Shown here piece after piece: positions 7,250 through 14,800 of a DNA stretch of 64,000 bases. Below the pieces are notes generated by a model. That model saw only the letters and a list, made by a program, of their open reading frames with translations, searched no databases and had not been told where the DNA came from. The translations under genes were made by a program, and so were the position numbers. Source of the stretch: Salinispirillum sp049115955 (lineage in GTDB: Bacteria; Pseudomonadota; Gammaproteobacteria; Pseudomonadales; Natronospirillaceae); NCBI GenBank assembly GCA_049115955.1, contig JAGDZJ010000006.1:1-64000 (forward strand), read 5' to 3'. Positions within the stretch are counted from its first letter, which is position 1, and the number at the start of each line of letters is the position of its first letter.

Positions 7250-7885
7250 ATGACAGTATCGGCAAGGGCCGAAAAGCTCATTTCTGAGATCAGTGACGCG
7301 AAGCTTGGCGACATCAAGCGGTGTGCCAAAGAGATCAAAATTGACCATGAATTGGCGTTGGAACTTTGGGTGACCGGTGCATACTTTCCTCGTTTGCTAG
7401 CGGTGCTCATTCTCGACAAGAAGCGCCTCACGCAAGATGTGATTGATGAGCTGGCAGCAGACATTCTGCAGCACGACGACGTGAAGGGCAGCCAGTTAGC
7501 TGACTGGCTGATGGCCAACCAACTGGCGAAAGACAAGAAACTCGTTTCGCTAATGGAAACGTGGGAATCAAATCCTTCCCCCATTCTGCGTCGGCTTTTC
7601 TGGTATCACCAAGCTCGCTTGCGCTGGACAGGAAGAACACCTCCAGGAAATACGCAGCACTTGATGGACGCATTAGAGAAGGGTCTGGCGGACGCTGAGC
7701 CTGTCGTGCAATGGGCAATGAACTTCTGCGCTGGTCAGATCGGAGTCCATGAGCCGGAGTTCCGCCCCCGTTGCATTAAGCTTGGCAAAACGCTAGGGCT
7801 GTACAAAGACGAGCATGTCTCAAAAAACTGCGTGCCGTCGTACCTTCCTGAATTCATCAGGATAGAAGTGTCAAAACGGGAGTGA
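7250..7885 (+). CDS. second AlkD-like HEAT protein
   Basis: A 211-residue relative of the preceding protein: the repeat HELALELWVTGAYFPRLLAVLIL matches the RELAQALWKSDVYDARIIALLI repeat of its neighbour. A longer frame opens at 7190 inside the upstream gene, but the ATG at 7250 is preceded by TTGGAGG at good spacing, so I use it. The two genes are 29 nt apart and likely form one operon with the SRPBCC gene. Divergence between the paralogues is high, so they may differ in substrate, or the second may be structural only. Confidence 0.75.
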   Translation: MTVSARAEKLISEISDAKLGDIKRCAKEIKIDHELALELWVTGAYFPRLLAVLILDKKRLTQDVIDELAADILQHDDVKGSQLADWLMANQLAKDKKLVSLMETWESNPSPILRRLFWYHQARLRWTGRTPPGNTQHLMDALEKGLADAEPVVQWAMNFCAGQIGVHEPEFRPRCIKLGKTLGLYKDEHVSKNCVPSYLPEFIRIEVSKRE

Positions 7886-7973
7886 CGAAGTTAAAATTTG
7901 AGTACGCTAAGTACGCTATCGCACAGAAGAAGTTTTTTTGCTGCATTACAGTTTGATCGACAAAAAGGACCAA

Positions 7974-8000
7974 GGAGACTCTGACTCTCGGTCAGTCTCC
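7974..8000. terminator. hairpin upstream of the OmpA-like gene
   Basis: GGAGACT...AGTCTCC with an inner GAC/GTC extension and a small bulge. It lies between the AlkD-like operon and the lipoprotein gene on the same strand. No T-run follows, so it could be a weak terminator or an element of the lipoprotein leader. Confidence 0.4.
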
Positions 8001-8049
8001 GCGTTAAGGGTCTTATCAGTCACCTTTCAAACTGAAAAGGCATCTAAAA

Positions 8050-8673
8050 ATGACTTCCGTCGTGAACAGAAATACAAGCGACCGATATATCGCGACTAAG
8101 TTCGCGGTGATATCTGTTGTCCTTCTGCTGAGTGCTTGCACTGCACCTGAAGTACCTGAATTGTCGATGAACAATGCTCGTGAATCTATTCTGAACGCAG
8201 AAGAAGATGCTGCTAAAGCGCGCAGTGATGCCGAGGCTGCACAGCAGTCTTCGTCACAGCAGGCTGCGGAGTATCAGCGCCAAATCGACGCTTTGGAAGC
8301 ACGTCCAACAGACCGTGGTTTAGTGCTGACATTGGGTGACGTGCTGTTTGCTACGGGCAGTGCCGAGCTGCAAGGTGGAACGGACAACAATCTTTATCGG
8401 TTGGTTACGTTTCTGAAGCAGTACCCTGAGCGTAATGTTCAGGTCGAAGGCCATACCGATAACGTTGGTAGCGAGCAGCTTAATCAGCAGTTGTCTAAGC
8501 AACGTGCTGACTCGGTGCAGAAGTTTTTGACCGAGCAGGGCGTAGACTCACAACGTATCAAAACGAGTGGGCTCAGTATGGATAAGCCTGTGTCGAGCAA
8601 CGATACAGCTGCTGGACGTCAGCAGAATCGCCGTGTTGAAATCATCATTGATGATCCTGCTAACCAACAGTAA
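8050..8673 (+). CDS. OmpA-family outer-membrane lipoprotein
   Basis: A 207-residue protein with an N-terminal signal ending in the lipobox LLSAC (Cys about residue 31), an alanine- and glutamine-rich helical linker (about 45-85, probably coiled coil) and an OmpA/MotB peptidoglycan-binding domain (about 95-205). The domain shows GDVLFATGSAEL, VEGHTDNVGS and NRRVEIII, with the Asp and Arg that bind diaminopimelate. It should sit in the outer membrane inner leaflet and tether it to peptidoglycan. It is a stand-alone gene. The layout resembles the YiaD and Pal groups. Confidence 0.9.
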   Translation: MTSVVNRNTSDRYIATKFAVISVVLLLSACTAPEVPELSMNNARESILNAEEDAAKARSDAEAAQQSSSQQAAEYQRQIDALEARPTDRGLVLTLGDVLFATGSAELQGGTDNNLYRLVTFLKQYPERNVQVEGHTDNVGSEQLNQQLSKQRADSVQKFLTEQGVDSQRIKTSGLSMDKPVSSNDTAAGRQQNRRVEIIIDDPANQQ

Positions 8674-8697
8674 GCCTATATAGGAAGTATATGTTCG

Positions 8698-8715
8698 CCG
8701 GACAAGGATGTCCGG
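8698..8715. terminator. hairpin after the OmpA-like gene
   Basis: CCGGACA-AGGA-TGTCCGG is a perfect 7-bp stem with a 4-nt loop, 24 nt after the lipoprotein stop codon. It lacks a T-run, so factor-independent termination is uncertain. Confidence 0.5.
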
Positions 8716-8875
8716 GCTGGGTCTTGCGGTGTCTGGATGACTTGGCCGCTGTAAGATCAATCCCTGCTTTTCCTCAGTTTTTCTGATCAACATCCCTATC
8801 TTTCTTCGATACATCAAAAGTGCCAAACTACTGCGCATGGAATTTGTTGCGGATTGACCGCTCTAAGGAACAGTA

Positions 8876-9220
8876 ATGCGCATTGGCTCTGCAAAAAAGG
8901 CGTTTGTGTTCGCCGGTGTATTTCTGCTTGTTGTGGCCGTCCTCTGTGCCATGGGCTTTCTGCCCCTTTTTGTTCTTTGGGTCTATTTAGGCATCAGCCT
9001 GCTCACCTTTGTGATCTATGCTCTGGATAAATCTGCTGCTGGGTCTGGTAGGCGACGTACGCCAGAAAACACTCTGCATGTGCTCTCTTTGATTGGCGGT
9101 TGGCCAGGTGCCTTGTATGCGCAGCAATTGCTGAGGCATAAGACCAGCAAGAAATCTTTCCGGTTTGTTTATTGGTTGACGGTGTTGCTTAATCTGGCGG
9201 TGCTTAGCTACCTGCTTTGA
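8876..9220 (+). CDS. DUF1294 membrane protein
   Basis: A 114-residue membrane protein of the DUF1294 family. It has a first hydrophobic hairpin (about residues 9-48), the signature YALDKSAAGSGRRRTPEN, then LSLIGGWPGALYAQQLLRHK, SFRFVYW and a last membrane segment. In longer relatives this domain follows a cold-shock domain; here it stands alone. Function is unknown. The gene is single, on the plus strand, with no coupling to its neighbours. Confidence 0.88.
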   Translation: MRIGSAKKAFVFAGVFLLVVAVLCAMGFLPLFVLWVYLGISLLTFVIYALDKSAAGSGRRRTPENTLHVLSLIGGWPGALYAQQLLRHKTSKKSFRFVYWLTVLLNLAVLSYLL

Positions 9221-9317
9221 GCATGGTGATTTTTTGTGTGTGGGTCAGCAGTAGAAGAGGGTGTTCCTGTGCGCGCGAAGGTCGTGCGTGCCAATCTTAA
9301 TAAAAAGGATAAAGTTT

Positions 9318-9536
9318 ATGCGCCAAGCGCTACGTAACAAAATACTCGAAGTCTGTGCAAAGAAAGTGCAATCCAAGGGCGACACCGTTGGTTTGTCATT
9401 CTATGCGTTTTTCGCCAATAAGAACGATGACCCTGTCATGCTTATGGAAGCTGCAACTTGGTGGATCAAAACGCATGAGCTGGATCATTTCGAGAAGGCG
9501 GTCAAAATCCAACGGATGGTTGAATCTGGGCTTTGA
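9318..9536 (+). CDS. small conserved protein (possibly DUF6500)
   Basis: A 72-residue soluble protein, RQALRNKILEVCAKKVQSKG at the start, then GLSFYAFFANKNDDP and LMEAATWWIKTHELDHFEKA. I recall similar short proteins filed as DUF6500, but only loosely. I choose the ATG at 9318, behind AAAAGGAT, over a longer frame opening at 9261. Nothing in it suggests catalysis. It precedes a broken acetyltransferase gene by 24 nt. Confidence 0.65.
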   Translation: MRQALRNKILEVCAKKVQSKGDTVGLSFYAFFANKNDDPVMLMEAATWWIKTHELDHFEKAVKIQRMVESGL

Positions 9537-9560
9537 TCTAAAGAGAGGCAGCGCCCAACC

Positions 9561-9935
9561 GTGGAAATTAAAGAATTTGCGCCAGAGTTCGCTGCGGCGT
9601 TAAGCGAGATCTACCTTGAGTCACGACGGTCTGCGTTTAGCTGGCTGGATACGTCAGGATTTAAACTGGCCGATTTTGCACGTGACACCGATGGCGAGCG
9701 AATTTGGGTGTGTGTGAAAGCCGGCGTTGTCGTCGGTTTTATTTCAACTGTAGGCCAAATGCCTAGGCAGATGCCCAAAACAGCCCTGTTTTCGCTCCAA
9801 TACACCAATACCGATAATAATAATTATCGGAGATTTTATGTATGTATTTATGTGGACGTGTCACTACCTGCATACCCCACTCAGTTAACCTCATCTAAAC
9901 TCAATAGCTCACCGTCCGTCGTAGGCTTTCTGTAG
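9561..9935 (+). pseudogene. 5' part of a GNAT acetyltransferase, truncated
   Basis: The first ~62 residues (MEIKEFAPEF...WLDTSGFKLADFARDTDGERIWV..VVVGFIS) look like the N-terminal half of a GNAT acetyltransferase, ending where the central strand GFIS should lead into the acetyl-CoA-binding part. From about 9752 the frame continues with unrelated low-likelihood residues (Asn/Tyr-rich, then Ser-rich) and no Q/RxxGxG/A pyrophosphate loop is found in any frame before cysG. So the gene has lost its 3' part, and 9752-9960 is its degraded tail or unrelated DNA. Confidence 0.6.
9811..9830. repeat. AT-rich inverted repeat
   Basis: CCGATAAT-AATA-ATTATCGG, a perfect 8-bp inverted repeat, lies in the degraded tail of the truncated acetyltransferase gene. 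A second hairpin, AAAACAG-CC-CTGTTTT, is at 9777-9792. Neither is followed by a strong T-run. They may mark the site where the gene was cut. Confidence 0.4.
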
Positions 9936-9948
9936 CGTGGTCACGCTA
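9933..9948. terminator. small hairpin after cysG
   Basis: TAGCGTG-GT-CACGCTA, a 7-bp inverted repeat 15 nt beyond the cysG stop codon on the minus strand. It is a plausible weak terminator for the cysG transcript. Confidence 0.4.
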
Positions 9949-9962
9949 GCTACTTGATCTAC

Positions 9963-11363
9963 TTAGCCTTCAATCGCGCTCTTAAACCAGTTCAGTTGAT
10001 GATGCAGTTGAACTACTTCACCGACGATGATCAGCGTGGGCGCCGATACGTCCTTATTGGCGATCAAGGTTTCCATGGTGCTCAGTGTGCCGGTAAACAC
10101 TCTGTGCTGAGGTGTGGTGCCTTTTTCTATCAAGGCAATGGGGGTTTCAGGGCTGCGGCCATGAGCTTGTAGCTGGGTACAAATTTCCGATAAACCGGTT
10201 AAACCCATATAGAACACGACCGTTTGATTGGTCTGCACCAATTCTTGCCACGGCAGATTAGCGCTGCCATCTTTCAGGTGCGCGGTAATAAAACGGACGG
10301 ACTGTGAATAGTCTCGATGCGTCAACGGTATGCCGCTGTATGCAGCGCAGCCAGAAGCGGCCGTTATACCGGGTACCACCTGAAATTCAATGCCAGCGTC
10401 GGCGAGACGGTCAATCTCTTCTCCACCGCGACCAAAAATAAACGGATCACCGCCCTTCAGTCGACAAACGCGTTTTCCTGCCAAAGCATGCTGTACCAAC
10501 AGTTCGTTGATGCCATCTTGCGGTACGGCGTGTTCACTGCGCCGTTTACCCACGTAGATCATCTCGGCGTCACGACGCACCAACGCTAGAATTTCCGGGC
10601 TGACAAGACGGTCATACAAGACTACATCGGCTTGCTGCATTAGGCGGAGCGCCTTGAACGTTAATAAATCCGGGTCGCCTGGCCCTGCTCCGACTAAATA
10701 CACTTCGCCTTTGGTTGACGCGTTGTTGGCGTAGGCTTCCAGTTCGTCTTGCAGTAGGGTTTCTGCCACGTCGAATTGGCCTGTCATGGCCCGGTCGGCT
10801 ATGACGCCGCTCAGAACATGCTCCCAAAAACGGCGGCGTTCGGCCTCTGGCAGTTTGTCTTTAACCGCTTGGCGGTAGCGTCCTACCAGTTCAGCGAGCT
10901 TGCCGTAGCTGGCAGGAATAAGGCTTTCGATTTTACCGCGCATTAAACGCGTTAAGACGGGTGCAGCGCCGCTGCTGGACACGGCGGCTACAACCGGTGA
11001 ACGATCGATTACCGCAGGAAAGATAAAGGTGCCAGTATCGGGGTCGTTCACCACGTTAACCGGCAAATGCGCCACTTTGGCGTCCGTGGCCACCTGATGG
11101 TTAACGGCTTTGGAGTCCGTTGCGGCAATAACGATTTGATGCCCGGTTAAATGGCTGGCGTTGTAGGAAGCCTGCAGCACTTCGATCAGTTCCGGGTGGG
11201 CTTGCGCGAGGTCAGCCGCCGCAGCGGAAATTGAAGGCGCTACCAGGGTAACCTGAGCCCCTGCTTCGACCAGGAGTTGAGCTTTACGTGCTGCAATGGG
11301 GCCTGCACCAACAATCAGTGCCTTCTGATCGGTGACGCGGTGAAATAACGGAAGAAAGTCCAT
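9963..11363 (-). CDS. cysG: siroheme synthase
   Basis: A 466-residue trifunctional enzyme making siroheme from uroporphyrinogen III. Residues 1-205 form the dehydrogenase/ferrochelatase part, with the NAD-binding ALIVGAGPIAARKAQLL near residue 13; 215-460 form the SAM-dependent methyltransferase, with VYLVGAGPGDPDLLTFKALR, LKGGDPFIFGRGGEE and VPGITAASGCAAY. Siroheme is the cofactor of sulfite and nitrite reductases. Full length. It lies 67 nt downstream of serS, separated from it by a clear terminator, so it likely has its own promoter. Confidence 0.96.
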   Translation of the reverse strand: MDFLPLFHRVTDQKALIVGAGPIAARKAQLLVEAGAQVTLVAPSISAAAADLAQAHPELIEVLQASYNASHLTGHQIVIAATDSKAVNHQVATDAKVAHLPVNVVNDPDTGTFIFPAVIDRSPVVAAVSSSGAAPVLTRLMRGKIESLIPASYGKLAELVGRYRQAVKDKLPEAERRRFWEHVLSGVIADRAMTGQFDVAETLLQDELEAYANNASTKGEVYLVGAGPGDPDLLTFKALRLMQQADVVLYDRLVSPEILALVRRDAEMIYVGKRRSEHAVPQDGINELLVQHALAGKRVCRLKGGDPFIFGRGGEEIDRLADAGIEFQVVPGITAASGCAAYSGIPLTHRDYSQSVRFITAHLKDGSANLPWQELVQTNQTVVFYMGLTGLSEICTQLQAHGRSPETPIALIEKGTTPQHRVFTGTLSTMETLIANKDVSAPTLIIVGEVVQLHHQLNWFKSAIEG

Positions 11364-11382
11364 AGGGGTACCATTGTTGTAT

Positions 11383-11406
11383 AAAAAAGGGGCTTCTTTG
11401 AGCCCC
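11383..11406 (-). terminator. rho-independent terminator of serS
   Basis: On the minus strand: GGGGCT-CAAAGA-AGCCCC followed by TTTTTT. This is a textbook intrinsic terminator, 24 nt after the serS stop codon. A second smaller repeat (AAGAGCT/AGCTCTT) lies between it and the gene. Confidence 0.9.
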
Positions 11407-11430
11407 CTTACAAGAGCTGTACTTTAGCTC

Positions 11431-12723
11431 TTACCGTATAACTTCTAGGCCAGCCATATAGGGTCGTAGCACCTCAGGCACTACCACACTGCCGTCTTCT
11501 TGCTGGTAGTTTTCCAACACAGCCACAAGGGTACGGCCAACAGCCAAACCAGAACCGTTCAAGGTATGCACCAGTTCCGGTTTGCCGGTTTCCGGGTTAC
11601 GCCAGCGTGCCATCATGCGGCGAGCTTGAAAGTCGGTCATGTTGGAGCAGCTGGAAATTTCGCGGTAGGTGTTCTGCGAAGGAATCCAGACTTCTAAGTC
11701 ATAGGTTTTAGCCGCGCCAAAGCCCATGTCTCCGCCACAGAGAATCACCTTGCGGTACGGCAAGTTCAGCCGTTGCAAGATGACTTCAGCGTGCCCTGTC
11801 AGCTCTTCCAATGCGTCATAGGACACGTCTGGGCGGACAATCTGTACCATTTCGACTTTATCGAACTGGTGCTGGCGGATCATGCCCCGGGTATCGCGAC
11901 CGTGTGATCCTGCTTCGCTGCGAAAGCACGGTGTATGGGCGGTGAATTTCAGGCGCCCGTCTTCAGGCAATTCCAGAATTTCGTCGCGCGCCAGATTCGT
12001 TAACGTCGCTTCACTGGTCGGGATCAGGTAGTAATCCGTGTTGTTGAAAGGAACATGAAACAAATCTTCGGCGAATTTGGGCAACTGACCGGTACCGTAC
12101 AACGAATCCGCGTTCACCAAATACGGTGTGTACACTTCTTCATAGCCGTGTTCGGCGGTGTGTGTGTCTAACATGAACTGCGCCAAAGCACGGTGCATGC
12201 GTGCAATGTGCGAACGCATGACCACGAAACGGCTACCCGTTAACTTAATGCCAGCTTCAAAATCCAGACCGCCGAGCTGAGTACCAACGTCTACATGGTC
12301 TTTGGGTTCGAAAGCCATTTGCGTCGGTGTGCCCCAGCGCAGAACTTCAACGTTGGCGTCTTCGTCAGCGCCCTCGGGTACCGATTCATGTGGTACGTTA
12401 GGTACGCCCAGCAAGAGGCTGTCCAGTTGTTCCTGCACGGCTTTTAACTGATGGCTGAGTTCGGTCATGCGGTCAGTGATGCTGGCGCTGTCCCGGTCTA
12501 CCTGGGCGCGCGCTTCATCCACAGGCATACCCTGCCCGATCAGTTCACCTATTTTCTTCGACAATTTATTTTTGTCGGCCTGATGTTGTTCAGACTCTAC
12601 TTGAAGTGACTTACGTTGTGCTTCCAGGGATTGAAACGTGCTCACGTCAAACGAGAATCCTTTACGCGCCAATAATTGGGCGATGCTTTCGGGATCTTGT
12701 CGCAGAGCTTTAATGTCGAGCAT
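11431..12723 (-). CDS. serS: seryl-tRNA synthetase
   Basis: A 430-residue class II aminoacyl-tRNA synthetase that charges tRNA-Ser (and tRNA-Sec) with serine. The N-terminal coiled-coil arm (about residues 30-100) holds the long variable arm of tRNA-Ser; the catalytic core has motif 2 (FRSEAGSHGRDTRGMIRQHQF) and motif 3 (NGSGLAVGRTLVAVLENYQ). The frame opens 39 nt earlier, but ATG at 12723 is preceded by AGGAAGG and gives the usual MLDIKALRQDPE start. It lies 51 nt downstream of rarA, probably in the same transcript. Confidence 0.97.
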   Translation of the reverse strand: MLDIKALRQDPESIAQLLARKGFSFDVSTFQSLEAQRKSLQVESEQHQADKNKLSKKIGELIGQGMPVDEARAQVDRDSASITDRMTELSHQLKAVQEQLDSLLLGVPNVPHESVPEGADEDANVEVLRWGTPTQMAFEPKDHVDVGTQLGGLDFEAGIKLTGSRFVVMRSHIARMHRALAQFMLDTHTAEHGYEEVYTPYLVNADSLYGTGQLPKFAEDLFHVPFNNTDYYLIPTSEATLTNLARDEILELPEDGRLKFTAHTPCFRSEAGSHGRDTRGMIRQHQFDKVEMVQIVRPDVSYDALEELTGHAEVILQRLNLPYRKVILCGGDMGFGAAKTYDLEVWIPSQNTYREISSCSNMTDFQARRMMARWRNPETGKPELVHTLNGSGLAVGRTLVAVLENYQQEDGSVVVPEVLRPYMAGLEVIR

Positions 12724-12774
12724 TTTACCTTCCTGTTTACAACGTACTGATGGGTTTGACACGTCAGAGCTGAA

Positions 12775-14154
12775 TTAGTCGTCCGGCGTGTCTTTTGAGG
12801 GTCCCTGTTTGGAGGGTGTGTATCGTTTCCGGGTCGCTGTCTCGTTTAAGCTTCTCAGATGTGACAATTTTGCCGCAATTTTACTTTCCAAGCCACGCTC
12901 AACCGGATAATAGTGGCGAATATCCTGAATTTCTTCGGGGAAGTAGTTTTCTCCGGCGGCAAACGCGTCGGGTTCGTTGTGTGCATAGCGATACCCCTGC
13001 CCCATGCCCATATCTTTCATTAAGGTGGTCGGGGCATTGCGGAGATGCATGGGCACGTCGTAGTCGGCGGTGTTTTTCACCGTTTCACGCATGGCGTTGT
13101 AGGCGTTATAGACGGCGTTGGATTTGGCGGCGCACGCTATGTACACGATGGCTTGGGCAACAGACAGTTCACCCTCGGGCGAGCCAAGGCGTGTTTGTAC
13201 ATCCCATGCGTTCATGGCCAGTTGCAGGGCGCGCGGGTCGGCGTTACCGACTTCTTCTGAAGCCATGCGGACCACTCGGCGCGCAATGTACAGCGGGTCG
13301 GCACCACCTTCGAGCATACGACAAAACCAGTACAGTGCAGCATCCGGGTCGCTCCCGCGCACCGACTTGTGCAGTGCGGAAATTTGCTCGTAAAAAACAT
13401 CACCGCCTTTGTCGAATCCTTTGATTTGTTCGCCAAGCAGTTCGGCCAACAATTCAGGGGTTACGGTTTGCTCCGGCGACAACTGCAAGCTGACCGATTC
13501 AAGGTTGTTCAGCGCCCGCCGAGCATCCCCCATGGCGGCCTGAGCCAACAGAGACAGCGCATCCTGATCAAAGCGATCACGCCAATTGCTTAGGGCCTCA
13601 TCTGTCGCCAGCGCATCACTGAGTACGGATTCGAGTTCTTCGACAGTAAAGGATTTCAGTCGGTAAACCGTGGCGCGCGACAACAGCGCTCGATTAAGTT
13701 CAAAAGACGGATTTTCTGTGGTAGCACCGATTAAGACGATGGTGCCTGCTTCGACATGGGGCAGAAAGGCGTCTTGCTGTGATTTATTGAAACGATGCAC
13801 TTCGTCTACAAACAGGACTGTTACCCTGCCCCGCTGTTGCGCTGCTTGGGCGCGCTCTATGACTTCACGTATCTCTTTAACTCCGCTCATCACAGCCGAT
13901 ATTTGCTGGAACTCTGCATCCATGGCATGCGTCAGCAAGCGCGCCAGTGTGGTTTTACCGGTGCCCGGAGGCCCCCAGAGAATCATGGAATGCAGTGTTT
14001 TTTGTTTCAGGAGCTGGTGTATGGGGCCTTGTGGCCCCAACAAGTGTGACTGGCTGCGATAGTCTTCTATGCGTTGTGGCCGAACCCGTTCTGCGAGCGG
14101 CTGATACGGCGGCTTATTAGCCCCGAAGAGGTCATTGCCGGGCTGTCGAATCAT
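12775..14154 (-). CDS. rarA: replication-associated recombination protein A (AAA ATPase)
   Basis: A 459-residue clamp-loader-like AAA ATPase (RarA/MgsA, eukaryotic WRNIP1). Walker A GPPGTGKT is at residues 61-68, Walker B VLFVDEVHR about 111-119, then the sensor ATTENPSFELN and the C-terminal tetramerisation part. It acts at stalled replication forks and on single-stranded DNA gaps. The start codon overlaps the lolA stop (ATGA-type overlap at 14151-14154), so it is coupled with lolA, as in many gammaproteobacteria. No crcB gene separates it from serS here. Confidence 0.95.
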   Translation of the reverse strand: MIRQPGNDLFGANKPPYQPLAERVRPQRIEDYRSQSHLLGPQGPIHQLLKQKTLHSMILWGPPGTGKTTLARLLTHAMDAEFQQISAVMSGVKEIREVIERAQAAQQRGRVTVLFVDEVHRFNKSQQDAFLPHVEAGTIVLIGATTENPSFELNRALLSRATVYRLKSFTVEELESVLSDALATDEALSNWRDRFDQDALSLLAQAAMGDARRALNNLESVSLQLSPEQTVTPELLAELLGEQIKGFDKGGDVFYEQISALHKSVRGSDPDAALYWFCRMLEGGADPLYIARRVVRMASEEVGNADPRALQLAMNAWDVQTRLGSPEGELSVAQAIVYIACAAKSNAVYNAYNAMRETVKNTADYDVPMHLRNAPTTLMKDMGMGQGYRYAHNEPDAFAAGENYFPEEIQDIRHYYPVERGLESKIAAKLSHLRSLNETATRKRYTPSKQGPSKDTPDD

Positions 14155-14786
14155 GGCCCAAGCTGTTCAATGACATCCACCCCCGCTGGCGGATTGAACT
14201 GGAATACGGATGCATCAATAGGTTCGTTCATCACCACGTTGTCAAAATTGACCAATGTGGTCTGATTGAAGCCATCAACCAGACGAATGCTGGTGGGCTT
14301 GTTTCCGTCAAAGGCCAACGCCAGAGAATCGATGGAACTGCTGACGCCCAGGGGCTCCAGCACAAAGGTAGCAAAAGGGGGGCGATCGGCTGTTTGGGTT
14401 ACAGCGTAGCGCGCACTTATTTGGTCACGATTGCCGGTCAACACCAAAGCGGGCGATTGTTCCCATTGCTCTTCTAAGGGCTGTCGCACGGCCTGCTCTA
14501 AATCAATGTCGTAGATCCAGATCATACCGTCATTGACATAAATTGCCTGCTCGTACGGTGCATTGCTGTACCAGTACAGGGTATCTGGTCGCACCAGTTG
14601 CAAGGTGCCAGTGATGGTTTGCACGCTGGTTTCTGCGGCGTCTAAGGTGAGCTGTCGAAACTCGGTAGACAGCGTTTCGAGATCGCTTAGGCGTTCCATT
14701 AAGGCGTCGATGTCGTCTGCAAAGGCTGACGGCACTGCCAATAGGGAGCCAGTACAGATGGCCAAAACTGCGAAATGCTTACGCAT
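14151..14786 (-). CDS. lolA: outer-membrane lipoprotein carrier LolA
   Basis: A 211-residue periplasmic chaperone that takes lipoproteins from LolCDE and hands them to LolB. Residues 1-23 are a signal peptide ending in PSAFA; the mature part has the open-barrel pattern with GTLQLVRPDTLYWYSNAPYEQ and NFDNVVMNEPIDASVFQF. It lies 14 nt downstream of ftsK and overlaps rarA, giving an ftsK-lolA-rarA-serS operon. Full length. Confidence 0.94.
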   Translation of the reverse strand: MRKHFAVLAICTGSLLAVPSAFADDIDALMERLSDLETLSTEFRQLTLDAAETSVQTITGTLQLVRPDTLYWYSNAPYEQAIYVNDGMIWIYDIDLEQAVRQPLEEQWEQSPALVLTGNRDQISARYAVTQTADRPPFATFVLEPLGVSSSIDSLALAFDGNKPTSIRLVDGFNQTTLVNFDNVVMNEPIDASVFQFNPPAGVDVIEQLGP

Positions 14787-14800
14787 ACTTCTCCTTTGTT

